A DNA stretch of 64,000 bases from DATFTF01 sp963825175 (GTDB lineage Bacteria; Acidobacteriota; Thermoanaerobaculia; UBA5066; Gp7-AA6): the NCBI GenBank assembly GCA_963825175.1, contig CAWGSA010000001.1, positions 930,001 to 994,000 on the forward strand. Reading direction: 5' to 3'. Position numbers and translations under genes: made by a program. Below are positions 51,074 to 58,246 of the stretch, one piece after another. The notes beneath the pieces were generated by a model. That model made no database searches. It was not told the DNA's origin and worked only from the letters and a program-made list of their open reading frames with translations. Every line of letters starts with the position of its first letter. The first letter of the stretch is position 1.

Positions 51074-52135
51074 TCAGCGAATTCGAAGAGCTCCTCCGGG
51101 CCTTGCGGACGGCCGAACCGAACCCTCTCCGGAGATCAGACCGGGCACCCGGAACTCGAGAGCCCGTGGCAGACCGCGCGAGGACGTCTCCACGCGCCCG
51201 ATCCGACCCGCCGCAAACTCCGCGAACCACATGGCCCCGTCGGGACCGGAGGCGATTCCATACGGAGCGCTGCCCGGCGTGGGCGCCGGCCATTCGGTGA
51301 CCGTGCCGGTGCGATCCACGCGGCCAACCCGACCGGAGTTCGTTTCCGTAAACCACATGCCGCCGTCCGATCCGGCCGCCAGGGCCGTCAGACCGCCGCC
51401 CGGCGTCGGCACCGGAATCTCTGTCACCACGCCGGAGGGTGTGATCCTTCCGATCCGACCGGCCGAGAGCTCGGTGAACCAGAGGGCGCCGTCGAGGCCC
51501 ACGGCGATGCCGAGCGGGCTCGTCCCGGAAGCGAGCCGGAACTCGGTGATCTCTCCGGCCGTCGTGATACGGCCAATCCGGTCGGCGGATTCCTCGGTGA
51601 ACCAGAGAGCGCCGTCGGGCCCCGAGGCAATCCCCCGCGGCGCGCGGCCGGAGGATGCGAGCGCGAAAAGCGTGACCGCTCCGGAGATCGTCATCCGGCC
51701 GATGCGGTCGTAGTAATCGGTGAACCACAGCGCTCCATCCGGGCCGGAGACGATCTCGATGGGCTCGGTGACGCCTCCCGGAATCGGAAACTCGGTGATG
51801 ACGCCGGCGGCCGTGATGCGGCCGATCCTCCCGGGCAATTCGGTGTACCAGACCGCATCGTCCGGCCCCGCGGTGATCCCGCGCGCGAAGCTCCGCGCAA
51901 AAGGCAGCGGAAACTCGGCGACCTCGCCGCGCGGCGAGATGCGTCCGATGCGGTCGCTGTGCTGCTCGGTGAACCAGAGATTTCCGTCGGGCCCGAGGGC
52001 GATATCGACGGGATCGGCGCCGGGACCCGGAATCGAGAACTCGGAGATTGCCGGCTCCGGGCCGAGCGTGCCCAGGGCCCAGAGGAGAGCCGCGCCGAGA
52101 ACCGCCGGTGTGTTCATGTTTGCGTCCGGGTGCAA
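51074..52135 (-). CDS. virginiamycin B lyase-like seven-bladed propeller protein
   Basis: This is a 353-aa protein (347 aa if started at the ATG 52115-52117). A short hydrophobic export signal is followed by about seven repeats with the blade motif GPDGALWFTE..., IGRIT..G.ITEF. This is the streptogramin lyase (Vgb) / SMP-30-like propeller. Vgb itself opens the lactone of streptogramin B. Secreted relatives like this one are common outside resistance contexts and often have no demonstrated lyase activity. The high internal similarity of the blades suggests expansion by duplication. It is likely periplasmic. Confidence 0.87.
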   Translation of the reverse strand: MHPDANMNTPAVLGAALLWALGTLGPEPAISEFSIPGPGADPVDIALGPDGNLWFTEQHSDRIGRISPRGEVAEFPLPFARSFARGITAGPDDAVWYTELPGRIGRITAAGVITEFPIPGGVTEPIEIVSGPDGALWFTDYYDRIGRMTISGAVTLFALASSGRAPRGIASGPDGALWFTEESADRIGRITTAGEITEFRLASGTSPLGIAVGLDGALWFTELSAGRIGRITPSGVVTEIPVPTPGGGLTALAAGSDGGMWFTETNSGRVGRVDRTGTVTEWPAPTPGSAPYGIASGPDGAMWFAEFAAGRIGRVETSSRGLPRALEFRVPGLISGEGSVRPSARPGGALRIR

Positions 52136-52201
52136 GTTGCGTGCATCCGCGGGCGCGAAGCGCTGGCGGATCCGGGCCGCACCGGACGCCGGGGGACCGC
52201 C

Positions 52202-52561
52202 CTACCCGGGAAACGCGTCGCGGCGGGCGATCGGTTCGGCGATGGGCTCGGGGCAGCGGCGCGCTCGCGCGTTGACGAAATCGACCAGCAGCCCGAGCCT
52301 GCGCAGAACCGCGGCCACCTCGGCGGGACCGTCGCTCATTTTCGACGTGAACGAGACCGTGCGGGAGGTCGAATCCAGGCGGAAACGGGAGAATTCGGCC
52401 GATTCGAGGCTCGCTCGCTCGAAGCATGCCAGCCAGGGCCCGTCGGCTTCGCCCGACAGCGGGACACGGTACCGAGCGAAATGGGGAGTCGCAGATTCCC
52501 AGGCCAGCGCCGAGATCTCGACCGCCACTTCGTAGGCTTGCTGTTCCAGTTCCGCCGACAT
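52202..52561 (-). CDS. hypothetical protein (119 aa)
   Basis: This is a small soluble protein. Codon use is typical of the neighbours (strong GC at third positions), which argues that it is real. The sequence alternates helices and strands (EQQAYEVAVEISALAWES, HFARYRVPLSG, RTVSFTSKMSDG, VAAVLRRLGLLVDFVNARAR) with one Cys near each end and no signal or membrane segment. No family was recognised. It lies 66 bp upstream of the Vgb-like gene in the same direction. Confidence 0.65.
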   Translation of the reverse strand: MSAELEQQAYEVAVEISALAWESATPHFARYRVPLSGEADGPWLACFERASLESAEFSRFRLDSTSRTVSFTSKMSDGPAEVAAVLRRLGLLVDFVNARARRCPEPIAEPIARRDAFPG

Positions 52562-52890
52562 CAGACCTCCGTGGGCTTCCCGCCCGATTCAAAAAGCAAA
52601 GCCGAAGCCAACGCGGAAATCATTCAAAAGACGCATCTTTGCTCCGTCGGCGGCAGGCGGAGTGACAAAAGTAGTTAGCGCAGGCGTGTCGCCGACAACA
52701 GTTCACGTGTCGCGCACGGGACCGAATTTCCGACGCCGCCCGATCTCACAGACGCGAGCGCGCGGCGGGGCACGAAAGGAAACGCGACGGCCCGAAGGCG
52801 CCGCAGCGAACCGGGCCGCCGCGGACGGAAAGGTAGAATCGCGCGGACCAGTGCAGGAATCGACCTCGGACTGGGCAAGGAGAATCTCGA
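52562..52890. other. 329-bp divergent spacer without recognised genes
   Basis: It contains no repeat of the families described here and no RNA gene that I recognise. It must hold the promoters of the hypothetical gene (minus) and the DoxX-like gene (plus). AAGGAG just before 52891 is the latter's ribosome binding site. Confidence 0.6.
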
Positions 52891-53274
52891 TTGGCAGGGC
52901 TTCTACCCCCGCTCTGGTTGATCCGTCTGGCGGTGGCAGGCGTATGGCTGTACGAGGGCCTCTGGTGCAAGCTTCTGGGTGGGGAGCCGAGGCAGTTTCA
53001 GGTCGTCGAAGCGGTGCCCCGCCTCGGGCCGCGCGTCGGAGCGCTTTTCCTCAAGGTGCTCGGTGCCGGGGAGGTCGCCCTGGGCCTGTGGGCCCTGAGT
53101 GGAATCGCCCCGCTGCCCTGCGCGGCCGTTCAGACGGTTCTGCTCGTCGCGCTCAACGTGAACGGCCTGCTCTGGGCCCGTCACATCATCCATGACCCGG
53201 GCGGGATGGTGGTCAAGAACTTCTCATTCCTGGTGCTGGCCTGGGTATCGGCCGGTTTGAGCGGCCGTCCGTGA
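52891..53274 (+). CDS. DoxX-like small membrane protein
   Basis: This is a 127-aa protein with four hydrophobic segments. It starts LLPPLWLIRLAVAGVWLYEG and has KLLGGEPRQFQVVEAVP, GAGEVALGLWALS and the conserved ARHIIHDPGGMVVKNFSFL. This is the DoxX/DoxX_3-type pattern, whose members are often of unknown function and sometimes linked to redox stress. The start is TTG at 52891, supported by AAGGAG. It overlaps the SRPBCC gene by GTGA, so the two probably act together. Confidence 0.8.
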   Translation: MAGLLPPLWLIRLAVAGVWLYEGLWCKLLGGEPRQFQVVEAVPRLGPRVGALFLKVLGAGEVALGLWALSGIAPLPCAAVQTVLLVALNVNGLLWARHIIHDPGGMVVKNFSFLVLAWVSAGLSGRP

Positions 53275-53858
53275 AGGGCGAAAGACCGAGGACCCAAGAA
53301 ACGGCCATGATGGAAACAGCCGAAACCGCCGAAGCGTCGTTGCCACCGCGCGCGGCCCCGCGTCCGACATCGATCGTCACACGGATGAGGTTCCCAGCCG
53401 ACGTCCAGCAGGTCTGGGACCAGTTGATGTTCTATGAGCAGATCCGGGAACGGCCGCCCCTTCATCTGCGGTTGCTCCTGCCCGAGCCGATCCGTACCGA
53501 GGGACGCGTCAGCCAGGTCGGCGACGACGCGCGGTGCCTGTACGCGCGCGGGCATCTGCTCAAGCGCGCGACACGAATCGATCCGGGATCCCGCTACGAC
53601 TTCGAGGTCATCGAACAGAACCTGACGGTCGGCGGAGGCGTGAGGCTGTTCGGCGGGGCCTACGCGCTGACCCCAGCCGAAGGAGGCGGGACGGAGGTCG
53701 CACTGGAGACCCGCTACGTCAGCCTCCGGCGTCCACGCTGGTTTTGGAAGGTGATCGAGGCGGCCGTGTGCCACATGTTCCACCGCCACATCCTGCGCGC
53801 GATGCGGCGCGACGCCGAGCGCCATGCCGCCATGACTCCCAGGACAGAATCACAGTGA
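53271..53858 (+). CDS. SRPBCC-family protein (second in window)
   Basis: This is a 195-aa protein. A low-complexity leader (1-35) is followed by a START-like domain with VTRMRFPADVQQVWDQLMFYEQI, RVSQVGDDARCLYA and GSRYDFEVIEQN. It ends with a helix containing WKVIEAAVCHMFHRHILRAM. It starts at GTG 53271 and is coupled to the DoxX-like gene. The His/Cys-rich C-terminal helix is unusual for this fold and might bind metal or haem. The function is unknown. It ends at the repeat cluster before the initiator tRNA. Confidence 0.75.
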   Translation: MKGERPRTQETAMMETAETAEASLPPRAAPRPTSIVTRMRFPADVQQVWDQLMFYEQIRERPPLHLRLLLPEPIRTEGRVSQVGDDARCLYARGHLLKRATRIDPGSRYDFEVIEQNLTVGGGVRLFGGAYALTPAEGGGTEVALETRYVSLRRPRWFWKVIEAAVCHMFHRHILRAMRRDAERHAAMTPRTESQ

Positions 53859-53860
53859 GC

Positions 53861-53911
53861 GCTTCCGCTCGATCGGGACCTGCGCCAAGAAAAGAACGCC
53901 GGGAGTCTCCA
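53861..53911 (-). repeat. extra partial unit left of repeat copy D
   Basis: It contains CTTCCGCTCGATCGGGACCT (the right end of the 150-bp repeat) followed by AAGAAAAGAACGCCGGGAGT, which is the left half of the tRNA terminator. The same join recurs at 54105-54144. It belongs to the 310-bp spacer 53859-54168. Confidence 0.75.
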
Positions 53912-54065
53912 CGTCGCTTCCGCTCGATCGGGACCTGCGCCTTCGGCGCACCGGCGGTCCGCTCGGCCGGTCGCGGCCTCGACCGCCCGCCTGATCCCTC
54001 CCTCGCTCTCGCTCCCGCGGCGCGCGCCTCCTCCCCTCTGGGAGACTTCGCGCGCCGCGAACCCG
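53912..54065 (-). repeat. 150-bp structured repeat, copy D (full, reverse)
   Basis: This is a complete reverse copy. It begins CGTCGCTTCCGCTCGATCGG, then has the small hairpin TGCGCCTTCGGCGCA, GGTCGCGGCCTCGACCG, GCTCCCGCGGCGCGCGCCTC and GGGAGACTTCGCGCGCCGC. It is flanked on both sides by AAGAAAAGAACGCCGG fragments of the tRNA terminator. Confidence 0.9.
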
Positions 54066-54125
54066 GAGCCAAGAAAAGAACGCCGGAAGTCTCCACGTCG
54101 CTTCCGCTCGATCGGGACCTGCGCC

Positions 54126-54158
54126 AAGAAAAGAACGCCGGGAGTCTCCTCCCGGCGT
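54126..54158 (-). terminator. rho-independent terminator of tRNA-fMet
   Basis: On the minus strand ACGCCGGGAG-GAGA-CTCCCGGCGT (54135-54158) is followed by TCTTTTCTT, 10 bp past the tRNA 3' end. Its left half is copied at about 53887 and 54071. Confidence 0.9.
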
Positions 54159-54168
54159 ATCAAAAACA

Positions 54169-54245
<77 letters not shown>

Positions 54246-54257
54246 TCAGGGAGGCGA

Positions 54258-54286
54258 AAGATATCGGAGCATTGAAGAGCGGTCAA
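54258..54286 (-). promoter_or_regulatory. tRNA-fMet sigma-70-type promoter
   Basis: Minus strand -35 TTGACC (54281-54286), exactly 17-bp spacer, -10 TATCTT (54258-54263), followed by a 12-bp leader TCGCCTCCCTGA before the tRNA. Confidence 0.85.
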
Positions 54287-54388
54287 GCCTCCCGACTTTT
54301 GAGTTATGAGTTGTGACGATGGCGACGCCCCAGCGCATCGCGGAGGAGCACTGACATAGGATTCGCCGGAAAGGACCCGGGCGGGCTG

Positions 54389-54405
54389 GGATGCTCCGCG
54401 CCGCG
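54389..54405 (-). pseudogene. relic of a tRNA-fMet 5' end
   Basis: CGCGGCGCGGAGCATCC matches the first 17 nt of tRNA-fMet (CGCGGGGTGGAGCAGCC) with three changes. It lies 12 bp after the duplicated promoter, the same distance as in the intact gene. No further tRNA sequence follows. With the promoter copies it fills most of the 334-bp spacer 54246-54579. Confidence 0.7.
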
Positions 54406-54417
54406 TCAGGGAGGCGA

Positions 54418-54446
54418 GCCATATCGAAACCGGCCGACCCGGTCAA
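54418..54446 (-). promoter_or_regulatory. duplicate of the tRNA-fMet promoter
   Basis: -35 TTGACC (54441-54446), 17-bp spacer and -10 TATGGC (54418-54423), followed by TCGCCTCCCTGACGCGG as at the intact gene. Its offset from the first copy is exactly 160 bp. Confidence 0.75.
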
Positions 54447-54579
54447 GCCGAAACGGGCCAGAGTGATACATGAGATTCCGGACCGTCCGGGCCGGGCCTC
54501 GCATTCCGGATCTCCCGGCAACGAGGACCCAACTTATAATCGCCGGTCCGGCGGTCCAGCACAGAGACGGGGAACCGAC

Positions 54580-55527
54580 ATGCTCGACGAACTTCGCCAA
54601 ATCGACGTCTCGGCTATTGCAGATCTCGCTCGGATCAAGCAGGAAGAGGAGCTCTTGAGCTCGCGCCTGTCCAAGATGGAGGAGAGCAAGGAAAAGGTCT
54701 CCACCGCCGTCTTCGACCGCGTTCGCGGCGACTATCGAAAACGTCAGTCGGCCCTCGAGCTGGAGTCTCGGCCGCTCAAGGAGCGGGCCCGGCAGGAGTA
54801 CGCAAAGCTCCGCGCCCTGCGCGCGGAGATCGAGCACGCGCTGGAGACGGCGTCCCTGGACAAGGAAGAGCTCGTGTTCCGTCACGATCTGGGCGAGTAC
54901 CAGGGCGACGAGTTCGAGACCCGGCTCACGCAGAGCGAGACCTCGCTGGCCGGGCGGCGCCAGGAACTGGCGGAGATCGACCAGTTGAAGCAGCAGTTCA
55001 TCGACGCCTTTCACTCGGAGTCGGATCTCGACGTCCCCGCCGTCGCCGGACCGGGGAAGGTCCCTGCACCGGAAGAGCATGAGGGGGAAAGAACCCGGAT
55101 TTCCTCGCCGGGCGTGCCCCTGCTGCCGGAATCGGTTCCCGACGCGACGTTCGCCGCGGCCAAGCCCACCGCGATCGATCCCGCCGCGACCCGACCGGAC
55201 GTCGTGGTTCCGCCCGGCGCCGGCGCGACAGCCCGCGTCGCCATCCCGCGGATTCTCAAGCTCGTCGACGACGGGCCGCCCGAGGAGTTCGTCCTGACGC
55301 CGGGCACGATCATGATCGGCCGGTCGCCGAAGAACCAGATCTCGCTGCCGTTCGCCGAGGTTTCCCGTCATCACGCGAACATCGTGTTCAGCGCCGACGG
55401 CTATCGGATCGTCGATCTGAACTCGGGAAACGGGGTGCTGGTCAACGGCAAGCGTGTGACCGACCACCTCCTGGCCGAGGGCGACGTGATCCAGATCGGG
55501 ATGCAGAAGCTCGCCTACAAGGCCTGA
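54580..55527 (+). CDS. FHA-domain protein with N-terminal coiled coil
   Basis: This is a 315-aa cytoplasmic protein. The N-terminal half (about 10-150) is a long charged coiled coil (RIKQEEELLSSRLSKMEESK, ELESRPLKERARQEYAKL). A Pro/Ala linker (about 160-220) leads to a forkhead-associated domain (about 225-315) with IMIGRSPKNQISLP, VSRHHANIVF and DLNSGNGVLVNGKRV, the usual phosphothreonine-binding residues Arg, Ser-Arg-His and Asn. It should recognise a phosphorylated partner. No Ser/Thr kinase gene is in the window. The ATG at 54580 is chosen; no earlier start gives sensible sequence. Confidence 0.9.
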   Translation: MLDELRQIDVSAIADLARIKQEEELLSSRLSKMEESKEKVSTAVFDRVRGDYRKRQSALELESRPLKERARQEYAKLRALRAEIEHALETASLDKEELVFRHDLGEYQGDEFETRLTQSETSLAGRRQELAEIDQLKQQFIDAFHSESDLDVPAVAGPGKVPAPEEHEGERTRISSPGVPLLPESVPDATFAAAKPTAIDPAATRPDVVVPPGAGATARVAIPRILKLVDDGPPEEFVLTPGTIMIGRSPKNQISLPFAEVSRHHANIVFSADGYRIVDLNSGNGVLVNGKRVTDHLLAEGDVIQIGMQKLAYKA

Positions 55528-55648
55528 TTCGGGTACCGGGCGCCGCGCCGCCCGCGGTGTTGGAACCTCTGCGCGAAGTCGGTCGGCTCGACGCACACGG
55601 CGCTGACCGGCTGATAGGATTCGGCCTGCCCTTCGGAAAAAAAGCCCG

Positions 55649-58246
55649 ATGAATGAACCGCTGCCCCTCCTCGGGTGCCTGGCTCTCGGGATCCTGGGGC
55701 TCCCCGTCTGGGCCATCGTCTCGGCGTTGCGGGCCGGGAAGCAGGCGAATGAGAACCGCGCGCGCCTGGAGACCCTGACCGGCCGGCTCGATCAGCTCGA
55801 GTCGCGATGGACCGAGCTGCGGCGAGAGCCGCGAAGCGAGTCTGCCGGGGCGGTGCCTTCGCGGCCCTCGCAAGCCGAGAAACCGGCCCCGCCGGTGGAG
55901 CGGCCGGTCCTGCCGACGGCGCCGCCGAGGGCGGCCGCTCCCGACGCTCCCGCGCCCTTGCAGCCCCCGCCTCCACCGCCTCCACCTTCTCTGGCGTCGC
56001 CGGTCCCCGCTCGCCAGCCGGCCGCGCCCTTCGACTGGGAGAGCCTGATCTCGGTCCGCGTCTTCGCCTGGCTGGGGGGAGGCGCTCTCTTTCTCGGCGC
56101 CGCGCTCTTTCTTCAGTATTCGATCCAGCACGGCCTGATCTCGCCCGCGGCTCGCGTGGCGATCGGGCTCGTGGCCGGGGCCATCGCGCTCTCCGGAGGA
56201 GACTGGCTGCGAGCCAGGGCGGCGTGGGCCGGCCAGGCCATCTCGGGGGCAGGAGTCGCGATCCTCTACGCCTCGCTCTTCGCGGCCCATGCCCGCTACG
56301 GGCTGCTCTCGACGACCGCCACTTTCGGCCTGATGGCCCTGGTGACGCTCACCGCGGGTGTCGTGGCCGTCCGACGCAACGCCTTCGTGATCGCGGTGCT
56401 CGGGCTGCTCGGTGGATTTCTCACTCCGTACCTGCTGTCGACCAACGAGGACCATCCGATCGGGCTTTTCGGATACGTCCTGCTGCTGGACCTGGGCGTC
56501 GTCGTCGTCGCGCGGCGCCGCGGCTGGCTCGGCATCCGCCTGCTCGCGCTCGCCGCCACCGCCGTCCTCTACGCCGGCTGGGCCGCCGCCCATCTGGATG
56601 CCGAGAAGCTTCCCTGGGCGCTCCTTGCCGCGGCCCTTCTGGCCGGCTTATTCGCCTCCTTCCGGCCCGGCGACCAGCCGGATCCGCGCAAGCGCGAGCT
56701 CGCCCGTGCCGTTCCAATCCTCGCCGCCGTGGCGCCACTGCTTCTTGCGCCGACGGTCTGCGCGTTTCCGTCCCTGGCCCCGGCGCCGGCGCTGCTCGTC
56801 GCCGACCTGTTGATGGTGGGAGCGGGAGCGTTTCTGGTGTCGCGCAGGGTCGCCTTCGCGCCCCTGACCGCGCTCGGCGCCGGTCTCTCCGTCGCGGCCC
56901 TGGTCTTCAGAGCGCAGACCGATCTCTTTCCGGCCCGGCGAACCGAGACGCTCGTGCTCTTTGCCCTCGTGCCGGCAGCGTACCTGGCGTTGTGGGTCGT
57001 CCGGCGGTTCGCCGATGCGGAGCCGGTGCTGCGGGTCGCCGCGGCGATCACGCTCCTGGGCGGTTTCCCGATCCTTCTACGCGCTCTGTCCTTCGAATCG
57101 ACGGCCGAGCCGGTCGCGCCGCTGTGGCTCTTCGCGCTCGCTCACGCCGCGGGGCTTCTGGTCGTGGGTGCGCTGCGGTTCTCCGGTTCGTGGATCCTCG
57201 CCTCGCAGGGGCTCCTCTTCGCCGCGCTCTTGTCCCTCTCGAGCCGGTTCACGGCGGCGCGCCTCTCCGAATTCCTGCCCCTGGTCGCCGTTGCGACGCT
57301 CGCGTACTGGGGCCTTCCTTTCCTCGCCGCGCGCTTTCGCTGCGATCACCTGTCGTGGTGGTCCTCGGCCGCCTCTCCCATGCTCCACTACCCCGTGCTC
57401 TATGCCATGGCCAGGACCGCGTGGGGCACCGACGTCCTCGGCGCGGCGGCGGTGCTGTTCGGATTGGCCGCGCTCGGCTCCTTGAAAGGCGCCTCGGTGG
57501 TCTTGAGGGATCCCGCCGATCGACGGTTCAGCGCCGCGCTGTTCGGAGCGGTCACGCTCCTCTTCGTGACCGCGGCGATCCCCATCCTCCTCGATAAGGA
57601 GTGGATCACCGTGGCTTGGGCTCTGGAGGCGGCGGCTCTGGCCTGGCTCGCCACGCGAATCCCGGAGGACGGGCTGGTCAAGGCCTGCGCCGCTCTGGCA
57701 GCGGCCGCCTTTCTGCGGCTCGTCGCCAATCCGGCGCTGTGGGGCTATCACCCGCGAAGCGGAACCCCGATCGTCAACTGGTACCTCTACACGTTCGCCG
57801 TTCCGGCAGCCGTTTTTCTCCTGGCCGCGCGCTGGACTTGCAGCAACGCATGGGCTTCGCGGGCGCGGCTTCCCGAAATTCTCCGCGCCGCGGCCGGCAT
57901 CCTGCTCTTCGTGCTCGTCAACGTCGAGATCGCCGACTTCTACTCTTCCGGTGTCGGTCTCACGTTCCGTCTGTCCGGAGGCGGTCTGGGCGAAGACATG
58001 ACCTATTCGCTGGCGTGGGGTGTGTTCGGCATCCTGCTGTTCTTCATCGGCCTGACCCGCGCGTCCAAGGCGACGCGCGCCGCGGCCCTCGTCGTCCTTC
58101 TCCTGACGATCGCAAAAGTCTTTCTCCACGATCTCTGGAACCTCGGGGCGCTCTACCGGGTCGGCTCCATCGTCGGTCTGGCCTTCGCGCTCCTGGCGGT
58201 CTCGTTTTTGACGCAGCGGTTCGTCCTCTCCCGGGAGCAGCCGTGA
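55649..58246 (+). CDS. DUF2339 polytopic membrane protein
   Basis: This is an 865-aa inner-membrane protein. It has one N-terminal anchor, a short coiled coil (about 28-55), a Pro-rich segment (about 68-128), then more than twenty hydrophobic segments to the C-terminus. FDWESLISVRVFAWLGGGAL and FLGAALFLQYSIQHGLISPA mark the start of the DUF2339 core. The function of this family is unknown; a cell-envelope or transport role is often supposed because of its size and topology. It is coupled to the DUF3999-like gene by GTGA. The two families are frequent neighbours. Confidence 0.88.
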   Translation: MNEPLPLLGCLALGILGLPVWAIVSALRAGKQANENRARLETLTGRLDQLESRWTELRREPRSESAGAVPSRPSQAEKPAPPVERPVLPTAPPRAAAPDAPAPLQPPPPPPPPSLASPVPARQPAAPFDWESLISVRVFAWLGGGALFLGAALFLQYSIQHGLISPAARVAIGLVAGAIALSGGDWLRARAAWAGQAISGAGVAILYASLFAAHARYGLLSTTATFGLMALVTLTAGVVAVRRNAFVIAVLGLLGGFLTPYLLSTNEDHPIGLFGYVLLLDLGVVVVARRRGWLGIRLLALAATAVLYAGWAAAHLDAEKLPWALLAAALLAGLFASFRPGDQPDPRKRELARAVPILAAVAPLLLAPTVCAFPSLAPAPALLVADLLMVGAGAFLVSRRVAFAPLTALGAGLSVAALVFRAQTDLFPARRTETLVLFALVPAAYLALWVVRRFADAEPVLRVAAAITLLGGFPILLRALSFESTAEPVAPLWLFALAHAAGLLVVGALRFSGSWILASQGLLFAALLSLSSRFTAARLSEFLPLVAVATLAYWGLPFLAARFRCDHLSWWSSAASPMLHYPVLYAMARTAWGTDVLGAAAVLFGLAALGSLKGASVVLRDPADRRFSAALFGAVTLLFVTAAIPILLDKEWITVAWALEAAALAWLATRIPEDGLVKACAALAAAAFLRLVANPALWGYHPRSGTPIVNWYLYTFAVPAAVFLLAARWTCSNAWASRARLPEILRAAAGILLFVLVNVEIADFYSSGVGLTFRLSGGGLGEDMTYSLAWGVFGILLFFIGLTRASKATRAAALVVLLLTIAKVFLHDLWNLGALYRVGSIVGLAFALLAVSFLTQRFVLSREQP

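Noticed and set aside
51074..52135. True streptogramin resistance determinant
   Set aside because: Propeller blades match Vgb-like proteins, but it is exported and in a housekeeping context with no other resistance gene; resistance cannot be claimed.
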